Assembly: GCA_026874595.1 (NCBI GenBank)
Contig: CM049308.1
Span: forward strand, 14,157,501 to 14,221,500
DNA from: Sipunculus nudus
Lineage: Eukaryota > Annelida > Sipuncula > Golfingiida > Sipunculidae
Direction of reading: 5' to 3'
Length of the DNA: 64,000 bases
A program made the translations under genes and the position numbers. This document shows, piece by piece, positions 11,310-22,258 of this stretch. Each line of letters opens with the position of its first letter. Positions within the stretch are counted from its first letter, which is position 1. A model generated the notes under the pieces. The model did no database searches. It was not told the origin of the DNA and was given only the letters and a program-made list of their open reading frames with translations.

Positions 11310-14300
11310 CACTTTGAAACCTTTAAATCTTATTGCCAGTTTTAGCTGGATGCATTTTCTTAATAATAATAAGAAGAAACAAGACTGTGATAGTGATAAA
11401 TCCAGTTTATGTATTCATAAGTATAATGTTGTATTAAATGTGTGTTGGTATAAAACATTAGGTATATATCAATATCTCTAGAACATCAGCATCGGTTGTG
11501 TAGCTGAAGTTATAGCACCTGATGATTTTATGATTGTTAGTAAGGCTGGACTCATTAATAATTTGTGAAAGTAGGGCAAGTAAAATCTAGCTTTTACTTG
11601 CCCTTCATGAATATTTATTTGTCCTACAAAAATTGGTGATTACAGCCACAAACACAGTAAGTATGTGCCATGTGATTATTTTGCAACAATAAATATGATC
11701 AAATGTTTGTTGGTTTGTTTAATTTTCACAGATAAATATACATGTTATTTAAATAGAGGTATGATTTCACATCTTCAAGAATGAAAGGAAATAGCTAACT
11801 GAAGTTTAATTAAGATCCAGGCCCAGTCTGGCAAGTAGAAGCCCACTTTTGGTTGCCATACTACCATTTTCTGGAACTCTTGCGTGCCCTGTAACATATC
11901 CTTTAACACATTATTTGGTTGTCTTTGCAGCACGGTGATTCCAAATCTGATGTAACAAGCTTGTCCAAGAGTGACAGTGCGTCTTCTACACAGTCCATGC
12001 AACATGGCGGCATGCCAGAGCTGCTGATTGGGCTGGCATACAACGGCACAACTGGAAGGCTGTCAGTCGAAGTCATCAAGGGAAGCAACTTCCGAAACAT
12101 GGCCATGAATAGGGCACCAGGTAAAATTTGAGATAACGAAATATTTAAACCAGGGCTGTAATATATATGCTAAATATTATGCAATTTTAAACTGGTCATG
12201 CTGAAAATATTTCTATATCTTCAGCTATATAAATTAACAGTGACAGAATATGGTATAAATATATCGGTGGTATTTGAAGTTTTTTTTGTACTTTAATTAA
12301 GAACATACATTATTATTAATTTGGATTTCTCAGTTTACACCCAAGTATAATGCAGAATTTGGCAGCCAGCAAGTTTGGACTAATATTGATATATGTCTGT
12401 GGTAGTTGATGTTCTGTAGTAAAATAAAAATAACTGACAATAACTTGCAATGGTACCACATACCTCTCTAGTTCAAATTTATAACTTGAACAAGAGGCAT
12501 GTGTACAAATATACATCCATGTGAAAACAAATATTTCATACATGTACTGTTACCACCCATAAACACTGCTCTTTTGGCTAAGGGCTGTGGTCAGCTTTTG
12601 CTGATTTTCTAGATTTTTGCTGTTAAAAGATATAACACAGCAATATACAAGGCTTTTATGTGGATATATGGTGAACCTTCTATAATAAATAGATTCCAAA
12701 TACAACAATACTGTATGTATGAGGTGTATAATTATAGATGCCATAAAGGAAGCTAAACTGTGACTTTACATTAGAATAATATTGTTGTAGATACCTACGT
12801 TAAGCTGACTCTGATGTCCCCTACTGGACAGGAGATCACTCGCAGTAAGACGTCAATCCGCCGCGGTCAGCCAAACCCGCTGTACAAGGAGACGTTCATG
12901 TTCCAAGTGGCACAGTTCCAGCTTCCTGACGTGACACTGATGGTGTCAGTGTACAACAAGAAGAGTATGAAGAGGAAGGAGATGATTGGCTGGTTCTCAC
13001 TGGGTACGATTTTAATAAACCTCTCAAACAGGTGACTTGTAATCAGCTGACTGGCAGTAATCACCATGCATCTTTTGTTTGTCTTTGCAACAAAAAAGTA
13101 TCATTTATCTGCATGTCTGAAGTGTTAACACCGCCTGTTTTTTAACCACTGAAGATATGAATATAAATTTATATTTCAGTATCGTTGCCCGAATTTGTTT
13201 ACAAAACCTGATTCAAAGCCAGTGTGACTTCACACTTCATACATGGGGCCACCATCTCAGACAGCATTATTAATGAGGCCTCCCCCTGTAGGGAGGGAAG
13301 GCTTATCGGGGTTGATGAGTTTATTCTGTATCAATATTTTGGTAAAACAAAAATTTGGGGGTTGGACTTTCCTATGTTGTCCAGAGTGCAAAACCAACAT
13401 ATACAATTTTTTTATTTTTTATTCTTCTGTCTATGTTTGCAATAGATCTGATATATGGCTTAATTTCAGTTACTGACATTTTGGTACAATATTAATTTTT
13501 TTTTTTAATTTTTCACCTTAAAATGTCCCTCATCTTATATGCGAGGTAAACACATATGCAGGTGTTTAGAGTAGGTGACAGCTTTGCACCTGCATGTTAA
13601 GTGTTGACCTCCAATGCCCCATTATTAATGCCTGGCATCAGAGAGAGGGTTCTAGTGGTTGCTTTGTGATAACAAACATATATATATATTCCTTTCCACC
13701 AACCTCTGTCCACCTGTTTTTTGTTGATAATTTTCATAAAAGTTTATATTTTCCAATAATTTCTTAGAAATCTGCATATGGAAGTTAGAGTCTAATATAG
13801 CGAGTAAAATGTTACAATAAATCTCATGTTTGTGTTTCACAATTTTTTTTACTCTTTACAATAATCTGACAGATAAGATGTCTCCCTGCATGAGTGGCCA
13901 TCTTTGTTTTAGCTTGTTATATATTTTAGAGTGTTTACATGACATCATCCGATCAGCAGTTGTCATTTAAGGCTGTTTTGCATGTGACCTATGACTTTGA
14001 CTGCCTTAAAAGGGGCTGATAAGTTGTAAAATTTAGACTGATATTTCTCATATTTTAAAGTAATTCTGTATCTTAAATATGGTGTAAGGTAGATAATTAT
14101 TTACCTTGTTGAAAATGAGGCCTTTAATTTTCCACCCTACATTTATAGTTTCCCTTTGGAATGTAACTAATAAAAATTTTTATAGCAAAAAACAGGTGAG
14201 AGTAAAGGGATGGAACTAACTGTAATCATCTTTAATTTATCATACAAAAAGCATCATAAAATCCTAGAATATTGAGAGTTATGGTTTTGGAAAATCATGT

Positions 14301-14488
14301 ACAAATTCACAAGCTGAAGATATGCACATTCTGTTAATATTTTATTTGATCATGTTCATTTATGTTAATTTGTTTATTTGTTTACAGGTCTGAACAATAG
14401 TGGGGAGGAGGAGTTATCGCACTGGAATGACATGCGGGAGAGTCGCGGTGAACAAGTGTGTCGCTGGCATGTACTGTTAGAATCATAA
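4396..14488 (+). CDS. SYT14/16-like: synaptotagmin-14/16-like double-C2 protein, six exons
   Basis: Coding segments 4396-4425, 5263-5530, 7639-7796, 11931-12120, 12791-13003 and 14388-14488 have GT-AG borders, compatible phases and sum to 960 nt (319 residues plus stop). Residues about 26-150 form C2A (starts [11 protein letters not shown]), a Ser-rich linker follows (about 153-180), and about 180-319 form C2B ([29 protein letters not shown], ending WHVLLES). These C2B motifs are characteristic of synaptotagmin 14/16. The Asp ligands of loop 3 are replaced ([11 protein letters not shown] in C2[14 protein letters not shown] in C2B), so Ca2+ binding is not expected; family members are thought to act in Ca2+-independent membrane trafficking. 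No transmembrane segment is encoded. The ATG at 4396 has a good context (A at -3, G at +4) and an in-frame TAA 21 nt upstream, but vertebrate relatives are longer (about 555-645 residues), so longer isoforms with exons outside the window remain possible. Confidence 0.93.
5263..5530 (+). CDS. SYT14/16-like: Syt exon 2: first part of C2A
   Basis: Acceptor CTCCTTTCAG and donor ATGG|GTAAGA. Translates from [11 protein letters not shown] to HFTFSKVAM plus one base (phase 1). Contains the beta-strands of C2A up to loop 2. Confidence 0.93.
5531..7638 (+). other. Syt intron 2
   Basis: 2.1 kb of AT-rich intron without coding-like frames or recognised repeats. Ends CTTTCTCTTTAG. Confidence 0.7.
7639..7796 (+). 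CDS. SYT14/16-like: Syt exon 3: end of C2A
   Basis: Starts with the two bases that complete a GAT codon, giving the run [17 protein letters not shown]. Ends in LEPRSNLS at AGT|GTAAGT, a perfect donor, phase 0. The last 15 coding bases plus the first 30 intron bases are the ancestor-like unit of the 45-bp minisatellite that follows. Confidence 0.93.
7921..8179. mobile_element. 259-bp insertion with 5-bp target duplication inside the minisatellite
   Basis: The insert begins TG and ends CA and is flanked by TTCTA at 7916-7920 and 8180-8184. Removing 264 bp (insert plus one copy) restores an exact 45-bp unit from 7909 to 8218, so the borders are firm. TG...CA ends with a 5-bp duplication fit a solo LTR or a small LTR-derived element. 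The insert is clearly richer in G/C than the array and carries an open frame on the - strand. Confidence 0.75.
7987..8136 (-). other. exon-like 150-nt open frame, antisense to Syt
   Basis: On the - strand a stretch bounded by CATCTAG| and CTAG|GTAAGA is open for 49 codons, has phase 1 at both ends (length divisible by three) and has protein-like composition: Ser/Arg/Gly-rich, then an acidic segment [15 protein letters not shown] resembling an acidic dileucine signal. I do not recognise the protein. The acceptor has no good pyrimidine tract, so this may be a captured gene fragment inside the insertion rather than a used exon. Confidence 0.35.
9355..9860. repeat. diverged repeat with GACTTGGACTTG / ACTCGAGT motifs at both ends
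   Basis: Copies of GGACTTGAGTCC, GACTTGGACTTG and AGACTCGAGTTCC cluster at about 9368-9490 and again at about 9758-9840 around an AT-rich centre. This layout suggests a decayed non-autonomous DNA element with subterminal repeats, but no target duplication was found. Confidence 0.35.
11040..11088. repeat. (TA)n-(GA)n compound microsatellite
   Basis: A TA run followed by a GA run of similar length immediately left of a palindrome. Confidence 0.9.
11123..11272. repeat. 150-bp palindrome with tRNA B-box-like arms
   Basis: The left arm (from AAATGGAATATGAATA) and the reverse complement of the right arm (AAATGGAACATGAATA) match through about 70 bp with few differences, around a short centre near 11197. 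Each arm contains GGGTTTGATTCCC or its complement, close to the tRNA T-arm/B-box consensus. Flanked on the right by (TA)n at 11271-11306. A foldback or head-to-head dimer of a tRNA-related repeat is the likely origin. Confidence 0.7.
11931..12120 (+). CDS. SYT14/16-like: Syt exon 4: linker and start of C2B
   Basis: Acceptor TCTTTGCAG, donor CCAG|GTAAAA, phase 0 to 1. Encodes the Ser/Asp-rich linker and C2B strands through [13 protein letters not shown]. Confidence 0.93.
12791..13003 (+). CDS. SYT14/16-like: Syt exon 5: core of C2B
   Basis: Acceptor TTGTTGTAG, donor CTGG|GTACGA, phase 1 to 1. Contains [15 protein letters not shown], the diagnostic [14 protein letters not shown] and the MKRKEMIGW segment. 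Confidence 0.94.
13004..14387 (+). other. Syt intron 5
   Basis: 1.4 kb of AT-rich intron, no coding-like frames or recognised repeats, acceptor TTGTTTACAG. Confidence 0.7.
14388..14488 (+). CDS. SYT14/16-like: Syt exon 6: C terminus
   Basis: Encodes [16 protein letters not shown] to RWHVLLES and stops at TAA 14486-14488. The SGEEE and RWH..LES motifs match the C terminus typical of Syt14/16. Confidence 0.94.
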
Positions 14489-15605
14489 ACAGTTGAGAAC
14501 CTGGCCTGGCACATGTTTGTCAGGCAGTTACGCACACATGTGACACCAGGTGGAGTAGTAGTAGAGGTTCCCCTGGAAAATATAAACTTCTGTTATAACT
14601 ATGCGATATTATGACAAAACTACCTGTCCCAGTTAAACCTGAAACCATTTGATTTCTGTTGAAAACAAAAAAGCTGGTCTGAAATTTTGTCATATACTTG
14701 ACCTTTGACATAGACTTGACCTTTGACATAGACTTGACCTTTTAAGTGACCTTGAGGTTCAAGGTGACACTGAAGGTCATTCTCACTTACAGTAAACTCA
14801 CTACTTTTGTACAGAGATATGTGCAGAGAATAGGTTTCTCTGTTTCCGGGAATTGTACGATTTGAAATCAGGAACTGGAGGGTTTAGTTTCAGTTGCAGT
14901 TTTATCTCCCTGTACCTTGTTTATACACCGAGTCACAGCGGGTTGATACATAAACATAGAGATAGGTATCTATATGCATATGTTTATTCATTTCTATGGG
15001 GAGAAGTCCTCCTGCACAGTGTAAATATTATGTCATCACATTTTGAGGATATATTAATAAGTATGTCTGTTCGTGAAAAAAAAAATCTATTTTAATTGAG
15101 AATACTGTCTGACATTGAAATCAATGTTTCATTTATTTCATATATATTAACGACCATAATGCCTTTGTAGGTGTATAGTTAAGGGCTGTAGGATGAGGAG
15201 AAGGGAATTTTACTTGACAGTGTACCACTCCAGTTAATGCATAAACATTTTACAATGCATTGATAGAGTCACAACAAACATTAACTTTTTGGGAAAAAAA
15301 TGTATAATGATTCTAGGGTGCGTTCAAATTAGTACACGTGTTCAAAATCAGTCTAGTCTAACACAGATCACTAATTTATCCCAAAACATTGTAATGTTAG
15401 ATTTTTTGTCAAACACTAACCTGATTTTATTTTGCACTTCTTGAAATGCCTCTTTTTTCATTTTATTTTTCAGATATTTTACACATATATAATCCATATT
15501 AAAGGAATTGTAATGTGTCATTGTAAGTAAAATCATTGTGTAAGCTTAAATATATGTTAATTCAACAAAGAACATGTGAGCCAAAATAAATTTATATTCA
15601 ATAAA
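14489..15605 (+). other. probable Syt 3' untranslated region with polyadenylation signals
   Basis: No coding-like frame. Two AATAAA hexamers lie at 15585-15590 and 15600-15605. A 22-bp tandem motif (GACATAGACTTGACCTTT) is repeated near 14700-14745. Where the transcript ends is inferred from the hexamers only. Confidence 0.4.
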
Positions 15606-18600
15606 GATAAAGTTAGCCTGCCATCAGAAAGAGAAAAGAAATTTGTGACCAGAGTCAGTAAAGGACCTTTTTTTGAGTCATAGAAATTGAATTTTAAGTT
15701 TAACATAGCACGGTTATATAATTAGTCACCCCTGGAGGTCTCTGTTCTAAGGTTCAACTTGCAGATCACAGACTAAGAGACCTCTTGTAAAGATCCCAGT
15801 AGGTGCTGCCATCTGCCAGCAGTCTTGAATACTAAAAGTTAATATATCCCAGATGAGTAAACCATCAAGTTGACTGAATTTCAGAGAGACAGGCTTCCAG
15901 ACAATGTATTCTTTAAAAATGAGTGGTCTCTGGGAAATGACATTTTCTTTTGCCTTATATATGATATATCAGTTTTAACATAATGTTATATTAGATAATG
16001 TGCTTTAATTGTGTGCTTCATGTACACCAGTGATGCTAATTTTGCTTGATGTCAGTGATAGTTAAAAGTAAACCAGTTTATCACTAAGAATGTTCACCAT
16101 AAGAGTATTAATTAAATAACAGTGTATCAGCAAACGTGTGATAATAATCCCTGATTATTCGAAGAATATTTTACAAAAAGATCAAGATTATATGACTATG
16201 AATGTTGTGTATATTATATATAAAATATCAGAAAGTTCATGGAAAGATACAAAATCAATTATTAATATTAATAATCCTTAATATAAAATTACTAAGGCAA
16301 AACTTTGCAGTATTCAATTACATAGGTGCACAATTTAGTACAGGCCTGCAAGGGGTATAAAAAGATGATGATAACAGAGCAACAGATATCAGATGCCTTT
16401 TCTGTTTTAAATAAATTAATAAGATGAACTAGTCAGCCATATTCAAGTACTAGTTGATGTTAGAATGACAAATGCAATGTATTATACCTAAAATAGATAA
16501 TCACCTTACTTCAAATAAAAGAAGTACTGTGTCACTTTTACCTGGCAACAGAAACTCTTTTAATTAAACTATGGAAGTCAAATTACTACTAAACTTATAC
16601 AACTTTTATTCCAAGCCATCCAGAATTACATTGGAACAATAGGTCCCTATTCTAATGTAGTGAAAATGGTGTGGTCATTATGCAGTTAAAGTTTTTGGTT
16701 AATAATGTAATCGTTATGGTCCATGTGTATAATTACTTTCAGTTATAATGTAAGTTGTCTCAACCAATGGCCATATCTGTAATAAATATAACTGTATATC
16801 AATGGATGCCTGCAACCATGTCCAAATCAGTATATTGTGATGTCTGTGCATAGTAACTTGCACAGGTTGAGTATCTTAATATGTGACAGTGATTGTTGTA
16901 CAAGAATGAATATGGGAATAGAGGATTATTAGTTAGTATGGTTTCCGAAACACAAAATATATGAGTGACAAAAAACCTGCTTAAAAAGGAAGGTGTTTTA
17001 AAAGGTGTAATGATGGGCATTCGTGGAGCATCAATAACAATGCACTGAGCCTTTCAAGGACTTTTTCTAACAACGCATCATCCAAAGGATGTAAGTTTTT
17101 CTTAAAGATTGTAGATAATTAATTTGAGATAATTGAACAGAGATATCATGTATATACTCTTTTACTGACTATAACAAGCCAATTTGTTTGAAATATCATC
17201 AGCAGATATCTGTATCATACCATGATCTAACAAGTGAATAATAATTCTAATTTCTCTCCAATTTTAATTTGAAATCATTATATGGCAAATGCCTTGTAAA
17301 TGAGTTTAATGTCATGGTTTGCAAAAGAGACAATGTATATAAGCACATTTAACATTTTTATTAATAATCCACAATGGAATACCAATTACAACTTCTGTAC
17401 AAATAATAACTGATTTCTGTGATTATTTTCTATGGCGACCTTTAGCTTCTGACCACTTGGATGTTTTTGTTTGTAGTGGATGTTGAATCTGATCCACCTC
17501 ATTTCAGTTAACTTTAATGATTCCATAGCAGATGTGTATTTTACTGGAAAAAAAACTGCTTTTTATATAATTATGCTTCCTCCTGTACTTTTATCAAGTG
17601 ATGCTGGTTTTAATAATTTTACAAAGTCAGTACCAGGTAAGAAATATCTTGAAGGAATGGTTAACAAAAAGGCCTATTTTCTCTGTGCTGACATCTGCTG
17701 GGTAATTTGGTACTAAAGCACACCAGGCTTAAATTTTAGCAGAAGATAAAACTCTATAATTTTCATATGAAAGTTCTGGTATCTGATACCTTGGCTGTCC
17801 AGACATTAAGCTTTACACAGTGAAACAAATTCATATCACTTGACTTGATAAGTGATAAAAACTGTGTGACAGACTGTTTTTATTATGACAAACTAATGTT
17901 ATACTTGTATCAAATTAATATTATAACTGTAACATACTAATGTTATAATTGTAACAATCTATGTGATAAAGCTATTTAATCACAAAACAGGTTTAAAAAG
18001 GAAGTCACAATAATAGCAAACACTGATGTTTGCCTAAACAGTAACAAACCTTTATGTGTGCAGATAGTGATGCATGCATAATTATAAAAAATAACAAACA
18101 TTCAATTTGCAAATTTTGATGAGCGCAGAAACAGTAGCAAACATCTATGTTTGATTCATGCATAAACAGTAGTAAACATTGATGTTTGCAAAAATTGATG
18201 CATGCATAAACTGAAAACATTGTTTAAACATATACATTTCTTTCATGTAGTTTATCAGTGTCACTATAAATTCATGTAATTTTCTTTGTATTATAGTACT
18301 ACCACCTTGGTGGTCATTTTTGCTTTTAACTTTGGAAAAGTTGTACCTTTTTGCATTGTTTATTCTTGTACTTCTCCTTTCCTTTTTAAGGGTGCTTAAT
18401 TTAAAGGATGCTTAATGTAGAAACATTTTACCAAGATAACATGTATGTTAAGCTGTATGTTATAATAAATGTCGGCAATAACTCAGATTTACATGAAATT
18501 GATGATACACAAGTATGTGTGTGATTAACGTTTATTCATCAAAAACTTATCATCTGATAACCATGTCAACTTGTGTATATTTTCAATGTGATACTTCTTG

Positions 18601-21600
18601 TTTCTTGTTTTTGTTAAACCTTTCATGTTAAAGGACAAAAAAAATTGTTTATATTTTATTTCTAATATACATTGTTGAATCTTTCATTATGAATGTTAAA
18701 AAATATAAGCACATTCCATGCTATCTTGGTCAGCATATTTTAAACTTTGAGCACAATTCTTTTACATATATGGACCAACAGCTGGAGCACCTTCAGAATG
18801 ATTGGTTGAAATGTCTGTTTCTAAACCAATCATAGAGATTCACCACAAACTCCATTAGTCTCATCTGAATAGAGCACTTGTCCCTGGAACGATCCAGGAA
18901 GCCTTGATTCTCCACCTTATAGAAATAACCTCAAAGTTTGTACTGTCTTTATGTAAATTCGTCCCACTCTTAATATAAGGTCAACACAGCATGTTCAGCT
19001 TTCTGCTTGACATTAAGTCATCAGGGCTGCTGACTGATGGTTGTAGATTTCTTATAATTACATTGCTTTTTGGACTGATATACCTGTATAAACCTAGCCC
19101 TTCAAATTTTATTGATGGCAGGAGTTACACTTAAACATATTTGAAGTTGATAATGATTTACCAAGAAATGCTTTTATGGTGAGATGTTCAAAATAAAGGG
19201 TTCCGTGAATTTTTTAAAGACAATTCCACAAAAAAATAAAAGCTCCAAAAATATTCTTAAAACACAGAATTATACAGCAGCACTTGGCAAATGCTGTGAT
19301 TATAAAATTACAAGTCCATGTACAGTCCAGAGACCATAAGGCAGTTGTATCTTTTTTTTGTGAGGAGAAGGATATGTTATAAACATATTGATTGGTTTTA
19401 CAGTTGGGAATTCCTAGACCATGACATCATTACAAAGGTTTCTCTACATTTTCCTGTCTTACCATCAAATTCTTTTCTTTTTTTTTAACCCACAAGCTGT
19501 GTGTAATGCTTGTTTTGAAACACTTGGTTGATTTTTAATCAGTGTTCAAAGGTACTCTTGTCCCACAAAAGTAATTGTCACAAATAGTAAATATGTGCTC
19601 ATTGTATATCAAGTTGAAATGTCTGAAACAATAATTACAGTACGGCAGTACATTTGACATAAATCTGTCAGCATAATTAAAGGAGCATAGTTTCTTTCTT
19701 GATATATATTAAAGATTCATTAGAAATGACTTTAGTATCTGGTTTAAGCTTAGTTAAGGTATCATTAAATACAGTAGGACACCATTATATCTGATAATGT
19801 CATAAGTATACAAGTAAAGATAAGGGGCGTGGTCAGACAGGAAGATACCTGGCATGGATCTGATTTAATATTAGTAAGATTCAGGATGAAAACATTGTGG
19901 TAAATGTGAAATTTCCTATTTTATGGTTGTGCTTTTGTTATCAAGTACTGCTATTTATTTTGTCAATAAAGATCTATAGAGATGGTGTACCTGATGTTAT
20001 TATTGTTTTTGTGTGCTAAAAGTTGTATAAGAAATTATGAATGAATGGTGTAGTCGGTCCTATTTGTACTGGTGACATTGATGGAGAGAGCAAGAAAGTT
20101 GAATTTGTGTGAACCCATCATTCATTATTCAGGTAAAGTTACAATTTAAGTAGGCAGTAAAAGTTTAGTAATCTTCAGTTTACCAAAAATAGAACTGATG
20201 TAAGAGACCATTTGCACATTTCACACAAGTCCATTTTCGTTCCAAAAAGGCTTTACCTAATTAAAAAGGAAGGCTTAACTTGTAATTTTTTCTGTCTGAG
20301 AACAGCAGCCCATGAGCCTTTATGGGTACATTGGTTTATTTGACTACAGCAATGATGATGATGATGATAAAAAGAATACTGTGGTGGACTTCATCTTTGT
20401 GAGGTTTAATTTTTATATATCTATTATTAAATCATTATTTAATATGCATTTAAAATCTTTTTAAGAGGAGGACCAATAGAAACATTGATTATCCCCAGAT
20501 AAAATAAAAAATATGTACACTTTATTATATCAATCTTTAATGGACTAATAACATAACAGATGTTGGTATATTTAATAATATTCTTTTGGTTTTGGGCTTT
20601 CGATGTTAGTGATGAGTAATGTACATGATATGACAATGTGCTTACAGCAAAAATGGCCCTTGACCAGTGCAGATGGGGTGTATTATTGCCTCTGCCAGGT
20701 GTGTATCTGTTGATTCCCATTCATGTGTGTTCGTATGTGTGTGTGTGTGTGTTTGATTACAAAACTTGTGCAATCATGAACAGAATCCCATGAAATTTTC
20801 AAGGCACCTCTGTTGTAGGCCAATGGAGAAATGATCAGATTTTGGTGTAAGTCTGGCTCATGATTTCCATCCAGGAAAGACTTCCAGGAATATTCACAAA
20901 TGTGCAGTCACATACGCATGAATGAAACTGGGACTAGGGGAAAATAAGTGAATGCAAACCAGCAATGTGTGCCATGCAGGTGGCCTGTTCAGGTCACGGT
21001 CTAGCATCCAGTACTTCCAAGTGAGGGTGTGCATTGGTTCTCTGCACTGGCAGCTTCAAAGTATGAACTTCAGCACAGAGATCTCAATGTTCACAGAGCG
21101 TTTGGAGAAACCTGTGCTTTCACTTCTGAGGTGAGTGGCCGTCTGCATCCCACAGTATGAGTCCCCAAACTTGGGGGAGGCTTGCAGTTCTTGGAATGCA
21201 TTATTCTTCAAGTTGATCATGCTGGTTTTATTTCATGAAAATTTCCCTTTCTTCAGTGTTGTAAATTTGAAACCCTTGAGAGCAATAAGCCAACCACAGT
21301 AGTAAAATAAACTTTCAGTGTTGAAGAGATCCTTGATTTACATAAAAGATGAAGCAGTCCTCTGATAAAAGTACATTCTTCATGCATACTGGTGCTATAG
21401 GGGACTATTCCAAGGATCAAGCTATCAAGGAGGATCAAATGGGTAGGTCATTCCATTCAGGCTTTCTGGAGAACTGAGATTAGTTGAATTGGTATTTTAG
21501 AAACAGAATCAAATGAAAAAAAAAAACATCTGTGCAGAGCACTTTGAAGCATCTGACTTTAAGGGGCTAATAATTGTGTCATGCGAAATGGGTCAATGTG

Positions 21601-21954
21601 ACCTAATTCAAAGTTTTGAAGGAGATTTCATTAAATTTGGTTATATTTCATAAAATGACAGAATAATTAGTAAGGTTAACTGCACGTTGGGACTGAGGTC
21701 TAACTAGAATGAAACCAAAACTATATCTTGCAAAATATTTTAGTAACCAATATATGAGAAAACATCTCAACCCCACTTATGAAGGTCAAGGTCACTGATC
21801 ACATGCTCAAACAACTACACTTGGAAGCTGCTGATTGGTTGGTTATGTCAAATCAGGCCTCGTGCTTGAACAGCCACTCATTTTGTTTCTGTGTGAAAAT
21901 ATGTAAAATTACAGCAAAATCTTGGTAGGTAACATGTGGTGGAATCTTCTATTA
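15606..21954. other. intergenic stretch between the convergent Syt and GFM2 genes
   Basis: About 6.3 kb, AT-rich, no protein-like frame on either strand. Contains a degenerate tandem repeat at 18008-18212, a GT run near 20734-20752 and an isolated AATAAA near 19963. The Syt 3' UTR could extend into it. Confidence 0.6.
18008..18212. repeat. degenerate ~50-bp tandem repeat
   Basis: Three to four diverged copies of a unit with AACAGTAGCAAACAT, TGATGTTTGC and TGATGCATGCATAAAC. Unit length varies because of indels. Confidence 0.65.
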
Positions 21955-21960
21955 TTTATT
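21955..21960 (-). terminator. GFM2 polyadenylation signal
   Basis: AATAAA on the - strand 32 nt after the GFM2 stop codon. Position suggests a very short 3' UTR; cleavage site not visible. Confidence 0.5.
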
Positions 21961-21991
21961 CCTAAATACTTCATAAATATTTCCTCTCCTT

Positions 21992-22258
21992 TCATAAAGG
22001 TATGAAACCAGTCACTCTTTGGACAGCTTTTTGTTGTTCTTGTGCAGACAAAATTTCATAATCGGCCAGTTCCATGATAAACGACGCTGTACCCGATGTG
22101 ATTGTCCTCAGGGTGGTGGCATAACCTATCATCTCTGATAACGGTGTCCTGGCCACGATGATACGAGAATCCTGGTGTGCTTGTACCTCTGAAACCATGC
22201 CACGTCTACGCCCAAGATCAGCGATCACCGTGCCAACATGTGATTCTTCCGTTGTGAT
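21992..22258 (-). CDS. GFM2: GFM2 exon 8: domain V and stop
   Basis: Acceptor CTCTTACAG, phase 0; encodes [20 protein letters not shown], the conserved [13 protein letters not shown] segment and ends TGFIPL, TGA at 21992-21994. Confidence 0.95.
   Translation of the reverse strand: MTTEESHVGTVIADLGRRRGMVSEVQAHQDSRIIVARTPLSEMIGYATTLRTITSGTASFIMELADYEILSAQEQQKAVQRVTGFIPL

Larger units (their letters stand above)
8991..11930 (+). other. remainder of Syt intron 3
   Basis: No coding-like frames. Holds a short TA tract (9302-9322), a GACTTGGACTTG-rich diverged repeat (about 9355-9860), the TA/GA microsatellites and the palindrome at 11123-11272. Ends TTGTCTTTGCAG at 11930. Confidence 0.7.
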